Source: Clostridium pascui (GTDB lineage Bacteria; Bacillota; Clostridia; Clostridiales; Clostridiaceae). Taken from it: a stretch of 64,000 bases of DNA. Both the position numbers and the translations under genes were made by a program. Shown piece by piece: positions 8,931 through 17,282 of the stretch. Under the pieces are notes generated by a model that was given only the letters and a program-made list of their open reading frames with translations, was not told where the DNA came from and did not search any database. The stretch lies in assembly GCF_016908015.1 (NCBI RefSeq), contig NZ_JAFBDB010000001.1:558001-622000 (forward strand), read 5' to 3'. Positions within the stretch are counted from its first letter, which is position 1; each line of letters starts with the position of its first letter.

Positions 8931-9629
8931 TTATTTATTAAACTTTATTAAATTCTTATTTATAAGATCCATATGCTTTCTCATTGATTCAGAAGCCTTA
9001 TGAGGATTATGCTCTTTAAGCGCATTTAATACTTCTTCATGTTCATTATCAATACTATCTTTAAGTTGATTATTTATTATATTTTTTCTTGCATCTTTTA
9101 TAAAAGAATCCATAAGCGATGAAACTGTGTTTAATATACTTAATATCAAAAAATTCCCTGAGGCTTTGGCTATAGTATAATGAAATTTAGCATCATCTTT
9201 AACTCTTTCATCCTCATCTTCAGAAGTCTTCATATTATCTACTAGCATTTGTAATTCATTTATTTCTTCAGTAGTTATTTTCTTTGCGGCAAGCGCTGCT
9301 GTTTCTATTTCAATAACTTTTCTAAGCTCAAATATTTCCTCTACTTTACAATCATTAAGCATGAACATAATTGATAGTGGCTCAAATAATGTGTTATCAA
9401 AGTTTTGCCTTATAAAATTTCCTTCTCCTTGCTTTGATTCAATAAGTCCAATGATTTCAAGAGATCTCAAAGCTTCTCTTATAGAGGCTCTGCTAATACC
9501 TAACTGCTCAACTAATTCTCTCTCTGAAGGTAATCTATCGCCTTTTTTTAAAACCCCATTAGATATCATGCCTTCTATTTGTTCAATTACTTGTTCGTAA
9601 ACCTTTGTATTTTTAATAGGAGTAAACAT
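8931..9629 (-). CDS. FadR-subfamily GntR regulator, probably of lactate genes
   Basis: The 232-residue protein has an N-terminal GntR winged helix (about 8-75, with DRLPSERELVEQLGISRASI) and a C-terminal all-helical FCD ligand domain (about 95-225). LldR/LutR-type members of this family bind lactate or other small acids. It lies directly upstream of the lactate cluster on the same strand. Dyads of the family type occur ahead of the lactate genes (8418-8428, 8666-8676), and a palindrome overlaps its own promoter (9707-9723). Lactate as effector is inferred from context. Confidence 0.85.
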   Translation of the reverse strand: MFTPIKNTKVYEQVIEQIEGMISNGVLKKGDRLPSERELVEQLGISRASIREALRSLEIIGLIESKQGEGNFIRQNFDNTLFEPLSIMFMLNDCKVEEIFELRKVIEIETAALAAKKITTEEINELQMLVDNMKTSEDEDERVKDDAKFHYTIAKASGNFLILSILNTVSSLMDSFIKDARKNIINNQLKDSIDNEHEEVLNALKEHNPHKASESMRKHMDLINKNLIKFNK

Positions 9630-9693
9630 TGCTCCGTATCCCCTCTCATCTTATGCTCTAAATTAATGTTCCATTTTTTTGTTATTATACTTA

Positions 9694-9723
9694 ATTATAG
9701 AGTTTTTAAACCAGCTGGTCAAT
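9694..9723 (-). promoter_or_regulatory. Promoter of the FadR-family gene with overlapping palindrome
   Basis: On the minus strand TTGACC (9722-9717), a 17-bp spacer and TATAAT (9699-9694) form a strong sigma-A promoter. The imperfect 17-bp palindrome TTnACCAGCTGGTnAA (9707-9723) overlaps the -35 and spacer, suggesting repression, most simply autoregulation. The TSS would be about 65 bp before the ATG. Confidence 0.6.
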
Positions 9724-9749
9724 GTTTGCAAATTTATCCCATTATAAAT

Positions 9750-9777
9750 AGTACCCTTAAATTCCTATAAGGGTACT
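9750..9777 (-). terminator. Hairpin terminator after the amidase gene
   Basis: A 10-bp stem (9750-9759 with 9768-9777) sits 26 bp past the amidase stop, with AT-rich sequence on the minus-strand 3' side. Confidence 0.6.
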
Positions 9778-9802
9778 TACTATAATACTTATTATATAAT
9801 TT

Positions 9803-10924
9803 TTAATAATGAACTCGTACAAGCCAAAACTTTATTTTTTTATCACTCCATCCAAGATCCCATGGAACTTTATTCCTATCTGTATTATGACAAGTTACTA
9901 AACTATATCCTTTGGAATCTGCTCCTGTAACTACAGAAATATGTGTAATATCTCCTTTTTTTTCATATGCCACAAAATCTCCTGGTAAAAGCTTATATGA
10001 AGCTTTATATACTTTATCATAATTTCCATATGCAATTACTGAAGCTCTTCCACTGTTTAGCATATATGCTTTAAATCCATCTGCATTAAGCCAGGCTCTC
10101 GTAGCACCACTTCTATCATAATTCCAAGCAGAATTTTTTCTAAATCCTCCGCCCTCAAATAAAATTTGCGATGCAAAATTAGCACAATCTCCCCCTTGCG
10201 GATTATAATCTCTATATTTTTTATTGTATTTAAATTCATATTGTTCTTCACTAGCAGCTCCACAATACTGATTTGCATAATGTACTGCCTTTAATCTTCG
10301 TTCATTTAAAGTTGAAAAGTCTCTAGAGCTTTGACTTAATATATATTGCTTTATTGAATCACCTTTTAAATTCTCTAGATTAAGGGAATCAGCAAAAGGA
10401 TCTGTATACCATTCCTTAGTAATTATCCAAATGCCATCTCTATTTGCAATCTTTATATAATGATAGGTTCCAATTCTTGATGTATTTATTATATCTGGCT
10501 GATCTTCATATATATATTTATATTCTGTCGAACATAATACATTAATAGAAAAATTAGTTCCATCTCCGTTGATTCTTCTAATCACAACTTTAGGATTTAT
10601 ATCCGTAAATTTTACCCCTTGTTTTATACTCCAATTTTCAATATACTTAATTTTCTTTTTTTCATGTTCATATGCCCAAGTACCATACTTAGTATTGATG
10701 TCATAAATAGATTCTATGAGTTCAAAGTCTTTACTTATTATAGCCTTATTTCTATCTTCAAAAATTTGCTCTATAACTTTTTTTACCTCTTCGTTTGAAT
10801 AGGTATGGATATTAGAAGCATTAACTTTATTAAATTTACATAAATATATCAATAATAATAAAGATATTAACCAAAATAACTTTATAATAATATTTTTATT
10901 TGTATTACATCGAGAAAAATTCAT
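9803..10924 (-). CDS. Secreted or membrane-anchored protein with C-terminal amidase domain
   Basis: The 373-residue protein has an N-terminal hydrophobic segment (about 12-30) ending in NKVNAS, either a signal peptide or an anchor. The middle region (about 40-180) is a helical and beta region of unknown role. The C-terminal ~165 residues match the Amidase_6 type (CHAP/NlpC-like) fold. The putative catalytic Cys is in GGDCANFASQ and the His in GDITHISVVTG. Such domains are thought to hydrolyse amide bonds, probably in cell-wall or spore-wall peptides. A good AAAGGAG precedes the ATG, and hairpins on both sides suggest a single-gene unit. Confidence 0.8.
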   Translation of the reverse strand: MNFSRCNTNKNIIIKLFWLISLLLLIYLCKFNKVNASNIHTYSNEEVKKVIEQIFEDRNKAIISKDFELIESIYDINTKYGTWAYEHEKKKIKYIENWSIKQGVKFTDINPKVVIRRINGDGTNFSINVLCSTEYKYIYEDQPDIINTSRIGTYHYIKIANRDGIWIITKEWYTDPFADSLNLENLKGDSIKQYILSQSSRDFSTLNERRLKAVHYANQYCGAASEEQYEFKYNKKYRDYNPQGGDCANFASQILFEGGGFRKNSAWNYDRSGATRAWLNADGFKAYMLNSGRASVIAYGNYDKVYKASYKLLPGDFVAYEKKGDITHISVVTGADSKGYSLVTCHNTDRNKVPWDLGWSDKKIKFWLVRVHY

Positions 10925-11041
10925 AATGTATTCTCCTTTTCGCTTGTAATCTCACTATATAGTATTTCACATAAGCTTTTATTTTAAAGTAGAAATATAA
11001 ACCATAATTATATAATTTATCAATTAAAAAATTATAAATTC

Positions 11042-11094
11042 AAGTAAAAAATCCATGCTAATTAAAATTTTTAATTAGCATGGATTTTTTACTT
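11042..11094 (-). terminator. Long hairpin terminator
   Basis: Arms of 26 bp (11042-11067 with 11069-11094) form an almost loop-free perfect palindrome that includes A6/T6 runs. It lies past the stop of the FAD oxidoreductase gene. Confidence 0.75.
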
Positions 11095-11127
11095 AAATAA
11101 ATAAATAAATAAATATATATATATATT
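11095..11127. repeat. Short AAAT and AT tandem repeat
   Basis: A run of about five AAAT units merges into an (AT)n run. It is simple low-complexity sequence between the stop codon and the terminator. Confidence 0.7.
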
Positions 11128-11139
11128 AAGTTGTTATAT

Positions 11140-12417
11140 CTATATGAGTTTTTGTGCTAAGACTCCACTTAGACTTAGTTTTTCTATCCTCTTTTTTATT
11201 TCCTCATTATCTATGCTGTAAAGTCCTATTTCCTGCATTCTTTTGAAGTATTCTGCTCCAGCTAATGTATATCTATTTCTTCTTCCCTCCTTAGTAAATA
11301 GTTTACAATTTGCATAAGATATAATATCTCCTATAGCTGTAGACTTAGGAAGTATCAAAAGAGGCATTCCTAAAAGATATCTAACTGCGTTGTGACCTGC
11401 GAGGCTTCCTGTACACATAGCTTCAGTATGACCTACAAATAGTCCACTCTTTTCACCTGCACAAAATAGATTATCTATACCCTTAACTTTCATATCGTCG
11501 GTTCTTGGAGCTACAGAAAGGTATCTTATAGAGTTTCCTTTTCCACCTGCATAAGGATCCATAAATCTTGCATATTCTAACCCTTTTATTTTTCTAAGCT
11601 TTTCTAGTGGATAAAAAGGAGTCATAAGTTTAATATGACCTGTATCTAAAAGTATTATATTTTCTGCAAATTCCTTTAAAGCATATTGTTGACAAACCTT
11701 TAACTTTAATTTATCCATATTTATATCTTCTGGTGGTACCTGAAGAACTACTGCACCTTTTTCTTCTATTTCTTTTAAAAGTTCAGGTGATATACTTTCT
11801 TTACAAAGTTTACAAGAACCACTAAATGCTCCGTATACATCTTCTTCTCTTTCTCCTTGCAAATCTTCAACTCCTGCTCTAGAGCTTAAACTTACTCTAG
11901 GTCCAAAGGCAGGACATCTTAATATACACATAGAACATCCATTACCATATCTTAAGCAATTTCCCATAGGTCCTGTAGAACCTGTAGTTTCTATAAATAC
12001 ATCACCCTTTACATAACTTCCATCTGCAAGATATATTCCTAATATTTTATTCTTTTCCTTTTCTACATCTACTACTCTAGAGATTAAATGAATTTTTACT
12101 CCTATGCTTTTTAAAAATGCTCTAACTTCAGGCTCGATTTTATTTACATCATAAAGCCATGCATGACCATGACCTGGGAATGTTATATTTCTATGTGTTG
12201 CATTTCTATCTGTTATGTTTATTAGGTCTCCTGCTCCTAGATTTATCAACTCTTCAGCTGCTGTATATCTTCCATTATTCCTCATTATGCCACCAACATT
12301 ACCAAGGCCTACAAGCATATCTGTCTTTTCATATAACTCTACTTCTGCTCCTGCTTTTCTAGCAGTAATAGCAGCTGCACATCCTGACCAACCACCGCCA
12401 ATTATTATAACCTTCAT
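11140..12417 (-). CDS. FAD-dependent oxidoreductase, GidA/TrmFO-related
   Basis: The 425-residue flavoprotein begins with a Rossmann dinucleotide motif (VIIIGGGWSGCAAAITARKA). Its overall layout resembles the GidA/TrmFO group, including 'NLFCAGEKSGLFVGHTEA' near the C-terminal FAD contact. Two cysteine clusters, CSMCILRCPAFGPR (about 181-194) and CKLCKE (about 217-222), are unusual for a tRNA-modifying enzyme and suggest an FeS or redox site. The ATG overlaps the stop of the PyrK-like reductase gene (ATGA), so the two proteins are made together and probably interact. Substrate unknown. A role as an electron-transfer enzyme fits better than tRNA methylation. Confidence 0.7.
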   Translation of the reverse strand: MKVIIIGGGWSGCAAAITARKAGAEVELYEKTDMLVGLGNVGGIMRNNGRYTAAEELINLGAGDLINITDRNATHRNITFPGHGHAWLYDVNKIEPEVRAFLKSIGVKIHLISRVVDVEKEKNKILGIYLADGSYVKGDVFIETTGSTGPMGNCLRYGNGCSMCILRCPAFGPRVSLSSRAGVEDLQGEREEDVYGAFSGSCKLCKESISPELLKEIEEKGAVVLQVPPEDINMDKLKLKVCQQYALKEFAENIILLDTGHIKLMTPFYPLEKLRKIKGLEYARFMDPYAGGKGNSIRYLSVAPRTDDMKVKGIDNLFCAGEKSGLFVGHTEAMCTGSLAGHNAVRYLLGMPLLILPKSTAIGDIISYANCKLFTKEGRRNRYTLAGAEYFKRMQEIGLYSIDNEEIKKRIEKLSLSGVLAQKLI

Positions 12418-13406
12418 AATAATTTTCTACCCTCCAAAATATTTCTAGGATCTATTTGAAGTTTACATGACCTTTCAATATTAAAATACTTATTCTTAGT
12501 ACTGCAACTTCCACATACTCCTTCTCCGCAACACATCTTTGCATTATTACAGCAAGAAAAATCTATTGATTCTCCAATCAAATTTACTACATTATAATTT
12601 ACAATATCCGCTGCTGATGAATGAATAAGTCCTACATTTTCATTTTTTATAATATCTAAAATTATATTTTTAAACTCCGATGTTAGTTGACCATTTTCAT
12701 TTATAACATTGCACTGTATAAGCTTAGCATTGTAGAAATTTAAGTACTCTTCAATAAATACACCTTCATAAGGCTTGCTATCTAATATAACATATACCTT
12801 ATTTGCTGAAGTATAAAGTTTTTTGAGAATTGGTATAATTGGAGCCTGCCCTATTCCCCTTGCTATTATTATCGCAGTTCCGTCTTTTAATTTGGATAAA
12901 TTTTTAAGCCCTAATACACCATTAAAAAATGGGCCCTTTAAAAGTAACTTTTCCCCCTCCTTGGTGTCATTTAAAGCCTTACTTTTTACTCCCTTTACCT
13001 CTACCACAACTTTTATCTTATTTTCTTCAGTGTTGGATTCCATAATAGATATAGGTGTTGAAAAGAAATGCTCATTTTGAGGATTTCGTAGCATTATAAA
13101 AGTTCCTGGAGCACTTAAATCTTTAGCCATTTTATGACTTACATCTAAAGTAAACTCAACTAAATCCTTATATATCACTCTTTTATTTAATAATGTACAT
13201 TCTATCTCTTTTCTTCCTTCCTTAGCTTTATTACCATTCCATGCAAATTCTTGATATATGCATACACCCTTCCAGTTAATGCAGTCACAAAATGTCTTAC
13301 CTCTTAATTGAGAACATAATATACATTCTCCACTTTCTGCCAAATGACAAGGACAATATTCTGTACCTGCATCTATACAGTCTCTTACTTCATAGTTCAC
13401 CCACAT
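12414..13406 (-). CDS. PyrK-like FAD/NAD-binding, 2Fe-2S electron transfer protein
   Basis: The 330-residue protein has a cysteine-rich N terminus (about 10-50, with CPCHL, CILC and CDC), a ferredoxin-reductase-like FAD domain and an NAD domain ('IIIARGIGQAPIIPIL'). The C-terminal 2Fe-2S site is of PyrK type, in CCGEGVCGSCS. It resembles the sulfide/dihydroorotate dehydrogenase-like electron-transfer proteins, but no pyrD or pyr gene is near. It overlaps the following flavoprotein gene by 4 bp. The start is ambiguous: the ATG at 13406 is only 2 nt from GGAGG, and a GTG two codons later (13400) has better spacing. Confidence 0.75.
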   Translation of the reverse strand: MWVNYEVRDCIDAGTEYCPCHLAESGECILCSQLRGKTFCDCINWKGVCIYQEFAWNGNKAKEGRKEIECTLLNKRVIYKDLVEFTLDVSHKMAKDLSAPGTFIMLRNPQNEHFFSTPISIMESNTEENKIKVVVEVKGVKSKALNDTKEGEKLLLKGPFFNGVLGLKNLSKLKDGTAIIIARGIGQAPIIPILKKLYTSANKVYVILDSKPYEGVFIEEYLNFYNAKLIQCNVINENGQLTSEFKNIILDIIKNENVGLIHSSAADIVNYNVVNLIGESIDFSCCNNAKMCCGEGVCGSCSTKNKYFNIERSCKLQIDPRNILEGRKLL

Positions 13407-13480
13407 ACCCTCCTAAAATTAATAGGCCTCACTATTAATCTATCTATTTTATAAGTTTTTGTTACTAAAATTTATAAAAT

Positions 13481-13506
13481 AAAAGAAGGGATTTTTCCCT
13501 TCTTTT
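13481..13506 (-). terminator. Terminator of the SigY-like operon
   Basis: A 10-bp stem (13481-13490 with 13497-13506) has a 6-nt loop and A4/T4 ends, immediately past the stop codon of the last operon gene. Confidence 0.75.
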
Positions 13507-13713
13507 CTAAGACTTAAATTTGTCGAATATGATCCTTGTAATTATTAAGTATATTATAAGATTTCCAGGAGTGTTTAATAGTCCAAAAACTCCCCAAAGC
13601 CAATAATATTTTTCCCCTCTTTTTTTAGCATCCTTAAACATCCAAAATCCTTGAATAATAAGTATAGGTATTACTATAATTAGCGCTATTAAATGTGCTT
13701 TGTTATATATCAT
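13507..13713 (-). CDS. Small membrane protein, YxlD/YxlE-like
   Basis: The 68-residue protein has two TM helices (about 7-26 and 40-62) with a charged loop containing FKDAKKRGEKYYW. In Bacillus subtilis the sigY operon carries small membrane proteins YxlD and YxlE of this size next to the sigma factor. YxlD helps keep SigY inactive. The start overlaps the stop of the preceding membrane protein (ATGA), with AAGGAGG upstream. The assignment rests mainly on operon context, size and topology. Confidence 0.6.
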   Translation of the reverse strand: MIYNKAHLIALIIVIPILIIQGFWMFKDAKKRGEKYYWLWGVFGLLNTPGNLIIYLIITRIIFDKFKS

Positions 13714-14093
13714 AGGTTGTTCCTCCTTGCTCTAGTTAAAGCTATAGGAATTATAATAAACGGCGGTATGAGAATCATAAACATTTGCAAGTATATTATG
13801 AAATTAATGTTCACATTCATTGTAATTATAGCTAATATAGTCATTATTACAGTAGATAAAATTAAGAAATATATACTTTCCTCCTTAGTTATTTTACCTT
13901 CTTTTTTTTCTATGGCTTGATTAATTATGGACTCTAAAGAAAAATTCAAATGATTTATATCCTCTATACTATCCATGTATTTCTTCATACTTTCTAAACT
14001 ATTAATATATACATCATCTTTCTGAAATTCAACATAAGAGCTAGCTTCTTCATTATAAAAATCATCTATATTTTGATTAAAATCTTTATTCAT
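13710..14093 (-). CDS. Putative membrane anti-sigma factor (YxlC-like)
   Basis: The 127-residue protein has a cytoplasmic N-terminal region (about 1-70, acidic and helical) and two TM helices (about 75-94 and 98-118). Its start overlaps the end of the ECF sigma factor gene by 8 bp, the usual arrangement for a sigma/anti-sigma pair. No zinc-binding anti-sigma motif (HxxxCxxC) is present. The YxlC comparison is from position, length and topology. It probably sequesters the sigma factor at the membrane. Confidence 0.6.
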   Translation of the reverse strand: MNKDFNQNIDDFYNEEASSYVEFQKDDVYINSLESMKKYMDSIEDINHLNFSLESIINQAIEKKEGKITKEESIYFLILSTVIMTILAIITMNVNINFIIYLQMFMILIPPFIIIPIALTRARRNNL

Positions 14094-14622
14094 TTATAAT
14101 CCCACTTTCCTTCATCTTTACTATTATAGAATTAACTGCAGAGTGAAGTCTAGATCGTACAGTTCCTACAGGGCATTTCACTATTTGAGCTATTTCGTCA
14201 TATTTATAATTATAATAATGCTTAAGTATAAACACAGTTCTTTTTTCATAAGAAAGTTCATTTAAAATTTTAAATACTTCTTTCATCTGTACACTATCTA
14301 TAACTTTCATATCTACACTTTTCCCTTCAAACATTAATTCCTCATTTAACGGCAGCATTTCTTTATTTTTTCTTAAATAATCCTTATATAAATTAGTAGC
14401 TATAGTTATAAGCCATGTTGAAAACTTTGCTTGAGGTTTAAATTTTTCTAAGTTTATAATAGCTTTGAGCAAAGTTTCTTGCACAATATCCCTTGCAAGC
14501 TCCTCATTACCTATAAGCTTTATTACATATCCTGTAAGTATTTGATAGTTATCATTAATCAAAATAGTTAAAGCATTTTTATCTCCCTCTTTTGCATCCT
14601 TTAATAAGTCCTTTTCTTCCAT
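14086..14622 (-). CDS. ECF RNA polymerase sigma factor (SigY-like)
   Basis: The 178-residue protein has sigma region 2 (about 20-90, with RDIVQETLLKAIINLEKFK) and region 4 (about 120-172, with KYDEIAQIVKCPVGTVRSRL). It directs RNA polymerase to stress-type promoters when released from its regulator. It is followed by two small membrane proteins, and an ABC transporter pair lies upstream. This is the gene content of the B. subtilis sigY operon in a different order. A GTAGGTGA Shine-Dalgarno precedes the ATG. Confidence 0.88.
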   Translation of the reverse strand: MEEKDLLKDAKEGDKNALTILINDNYQILTGYVIKLIGNEELARDIVQETLLKAIINLEKFKPQAKFSTWLITIATNLYKDYLRKNKEMLPLNEELMFEGKSVDMKVIDSVQMKEVFKILNELSYEKRTVFILKHYYNYKYDEIAQIVKCPVGTVRSRLHSAVNSIIVKMKESGIINE

Positions 14623-14654
14623 GGTGTTTTCACCTACTCAATTTATATTAATAA

Positions 14655-15449
14655 TTAAATTAGATTTTCTGGTATAAATCTTTTTGACATTATTTTAATC
14701 AAAAAATAATCTATAATTAATATTACAGTTGCTATAATTATAAGAAGAGTATTAGTAAGTAAAAATATTCCTGTTGTTTGTCCTACTACTAATAATATTA
14801 TTGGAATAACTATTAATCCGCTTTGCTGCTGTGCTTCCTGAAAGGTTTTAGATTTTGCAGAAACTAACACTGTAAAACTTAGCCCTAGTATTGTTAAGGC
14901 TGGTACAACATATAAAATCAAAATCAACCATTTTGAATTGGGAAATATAATCTCATTCAAATAAACCATTCCACCTATATTTATTACAACTCCAAATAAA
15001 ATAAAAGATATCAATGTAATTACATATGATAAAATAAAAACTCCCATAACCTTTGAAATAAATATGCTTTCTATAGAAATAGGAGTATATAGCAAGGTTT
15101 CCATAGTCCTATGTTCTCTTTCACCTACAAAACTACTTGTTCCAATTATATTTGACGCCATAATTGGTATCATTAAGAATAAACTTGGGAAAAAGTAATT
15201 TATGCTTATCTTTAACACTAATTGAGGTACAGATAAATTACTATATTCAATGGGTAGTTTTCTCATTATATTATCCAATCCATTTATTGGAATTGAGCCA
15301 TTTGATGAAAAACGGATAGCTATAAGCATTATAATTGGTATTATTATAACAAATACTAAAGGTACTATCAGCATAGGAATATATATTTGTTTAGAACTAG
15401 TTACTTCACTTAAATCCTTTTTAATAATACTTTTATAGATATTATTCAT
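14655..15449 (-). CDS. ABC transporter permease (YxlG-like, ABC-2 type)
   Basis: This integral membrane protein of about 264 residues has around six TM helices and the ABC-2 exporter feature 'GEREHRTMETLLYTPIS'. I place the start at the ATG at 15449, which has TTAGGAGTG at good spacing and overlaps the end of the ATPase gene by 8 bp. A longer frame opens at 15467 without a ribosome site. It pairs with the upstream ATPase to export an unknown substrate, perhaps a peptide or antibiotic. Confidence 0.85.
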   Translation of the reverse strand: MNNIYKSIIKKDLSEVTSSKQIYIPMLIVPLVFVIIIPIIMLIAIRFSSNGSIPINGLDNIMRKLPIEYSNLSVPQLVLKISINYFFPSLFLMIPIMASNIIGTSSFVGEREHRTMETLLYTPISIESIFISKVMGVFILSYVITLISFILFGVVINIGGMVYLNEIIFPNSKWLILILYVVPALTILGLSFTVLVSAKSKTFQEAQQQSGLIVIPIILLVVGQTTGIFLLTNTLLIIIATVILIIDYFLIKIMSKRFIPENLI

Positions 15450-16350
15450 GTTTTTCACTCCTAACATAATTAAAGTACAACTTTTCTAAGCTCATTTTTT
15501 CTCTATATACTTCATATATCTTTCCACCCTTATTCAAAATTTCATGAATAACTTTTGATATTTCCTCATCATTACTTACTCCTTTTTTATAAATTCCTCT
15601 TTTCATTTCAACTAATCCTGATTCATCATAAATATCTTCTCCTTTTATTATGATATTATCTTTGTAATTTAACCTTTTAGTTAACTCTTCAAATGTACCG
15701 TACCCTAGCATATTTCCTTTATTTATAAACCCATAAGAGCTGCATATTTCTTCAGCATATTTTAATTGATGAGTACATAATAATACTGTTACTTTATCTT
15801 CTTTTGATAATTCCTTAATAAGTTTCGTTACATTTGAAGCACTTTCCGGATCCAGCCCCGAAGTAGGTTCGTCTAAAAATAATATTCTAGGATCGTGTAT
15901 AAGCGCTATTGCAAGTGAAACTCTTTTTTTCATTCCTGTGCTGTATTCCTTGATTTTTTTATCTCTATGGTCATAAAGTTCTAATCGTTTTAAAAGATTT
16001 ATACTTCTTTCTTTTACTATGATTTCTCTTATTCCATGTACGCTGCCAAAAAACATTAAGTTTTCCAAAGCAGTTAAGTTTTCATAACAAGCAGCACTCT
16101 CAGTCATAACTCCAGATATTTTATGTATTTCTGGAGCTTCTTTAACTATATCTCGTCCAAGTATTTGTCCATTTCCCGAAGTTGGCTTAAGTATTCCATT
16201 TAGAATTCTTACTGTTGTTGTTTTTCCTGAGCCGTTGGGTCCTAAAAAACCCATTATCCCACCCTCAGGCAATTGAAAACTTATATTATTTAAAGCATTA
16301 TATATTCCATCATAGGTTTTAGTTAGATTTTCAACATATATTCCTTTCAT
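15442..16350 (-). CDS. ABC transporter ATP-binding protein (YxlF-like)
   Basis: The 302-residue ATPase has Walker A (GPNGSGKTT), the signature motif (YSTGMKKRVSLA), Walker B (ILFLDEPTSGLDP) and the H-loop histidine (LLCTHQL). A C-terminal extension of about 80 residues is typical of drug/bacteriocin exporters of the ABC-2 type. It is the first gene of the five-gene SigY-like operon. AAGGAGTGA precedes the ATG. Confidence 0.9.
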   Translation of the reverse strand: MKGIYVENLTKTYDGIYNALNNISFQLPEGGIMGFLGPNGSGKTTTVRILNGILKPTSGNGQILGRDIVKEAPEIHKISGVMTESAACYENLTALENLMFFGSVHGIREIIVKERSINLLKRLELYDHRDKKIKEYSTGMKKRVSLAIALIHDPRILFLDEPTSGLDPESASNVTKLIKELSKEDKVTVLLCTHQLKYAEEICSSYGFINKGNMLGYGTFEELTKRLNYKDNIIIKGEDIYDESGLVEMKRGIYKKGVSNDEEISKVIHEILNKGGKIYEVYREKMSLEKLYFNYVRSEKHE

Positions 16351-16407
16351 TTTATCACTCCTTCATTACTTAAACGCAGATGCCCGCAAAAAGTTCATTT
16401 TAAAATA

Positions 16408-16446
16408 ATAACTCAGGGAAACTTTTATAAAATTTCCCTGAGTTAT
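16408..16446 (-). terminator. Terminator after the 210-residue unknown gene
   Basis: A perfect 14-bp stem (16408-16421 with 16433-16446) lies just past the stop codon at 16457. Confidence 0.75.
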
Positions 16447-16456
16447 TTTAATTTTT

Positions 16457-17089
16457 TTAAAAAATTGCTATATGAAGTTTATTTATGGTATTAATAATTT
16501 CATCATTACTCAGCTTGTTTTCGGTATAATCTGTATAAATACTTCTTCCAGTTTTAAGATGTTCTAGCCAGGCCTCGAGTAAACTCACATATATTTGATC
16601 AATATAATAGATATTACTAGAAGATCCAACATCTCCTTTACCTGCATTAAAGGTTTCGTATCTTACTGCATAATTTTGAGTTAATCTTATATCATCGCTA
16701 TTAATGCACTTAATTAATCTAGGATAGCCATTAAAATCGATAATTAAAGAATTATTAAACCTATCATCTCCATGTAATATCATGTTTATTAATTCTGGTT
16801 TTGTTAATTGGTGCTCAGGTTTTGTTAATCTATGAGTCATTACTTCACAAATATACACTTCTTTAGCATCAATAGAATTAGATAGAGTCGCATCTATATT
16901 GGTTTTATTGATAATCATTTCATGTTCTTTTATCCAGCTTCTTGCTTCTTCATGCTTTTCAAATATCATATCTAGTTCAGTATTACATTTACCAAAACAC
17001 TTTTGCGGATACCAATTACCGTCCTTATTTAGCCTGTATCCCATACATTCTTGAGTTAAGTCTTTATAGGCTTCTATAGTAAAGAACAT
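16457..17089 (-). CDS. Hypothetical protein, 210 residues
   Basis: I do not recognise this soluble protein. It has no signal peptide or TM segment. The N-terminal third holds three cysteines (CMGYR, CFGKC) around aromatic residues, and an internal short duplication reads 'LTKPEHQLTKPEL' (about 88-100). The C-terminal half is helical ('SLLEAWLEHLKTGR'). TTGGGGGG at ideal spacing shows it is translated. Its own terminator follows, so it is probably monocistronic. Function unknown. Confidence 0.65.
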   Translation of the reverse strand: MFFTIEAYKDLTQECMGYRLNKDGNWYPQKCFGKCNTELDMIFEKHEEARSWIKEHEMIINKTNIDATLSNSIDAKEVYICEVMTHRLTKPEHQLTKPELINMILHGDDRFNNSLIIDFNGYPRLIKCINSDDIRLTQNYAVRYETFNAGKGDVGSSSNIYYIDQIYVSLLEAWLEHLKTGRSIYTDYTENKLSNDEIINTINKLHIAIF

Positions 17090-17239
17090 GTATATCCCCC
17101 CAAGCCTTTTATTATACTTTATATGATTAACATACTATATTTTGTGCTTATTTAATTTTATTATACTAAAAAAGTTAAAATTACAATATTGTACAATATT
17201 TTTAAACTTTAATGCATTATTGGTTGAATTTGTTATAAA

Positions 17240-17281
17240 TAAAATCCTAAGCTCATAATAATAATTAAGCTTAGGATTTTA
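17240..17281 (-). terminator. Terminator after the MATE exporter gene
   Basis: A 14-bp stem (17240-17253 with 17268-17281) directly abuts the stop codon and is AT-rich on the minus-strand 3' side. Confidence 0.75.
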
Positions 17282-17282
17282 A

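Noticed and set aside
10516-10522. TGTCGAA (0A-box core), also at 13521-13527 and on the other strand near 54992 and 59806
   Set aside because: All lie inside coding sequence away from promoters; a 7-bp match is expected by chance.
11095-11127. AAAT/AT tandem run considered as a phase-variable tract
   Set aside because: It lies after a stop codon and before a terminator, not in a promoter or gene, so slippage would have no clear effect.
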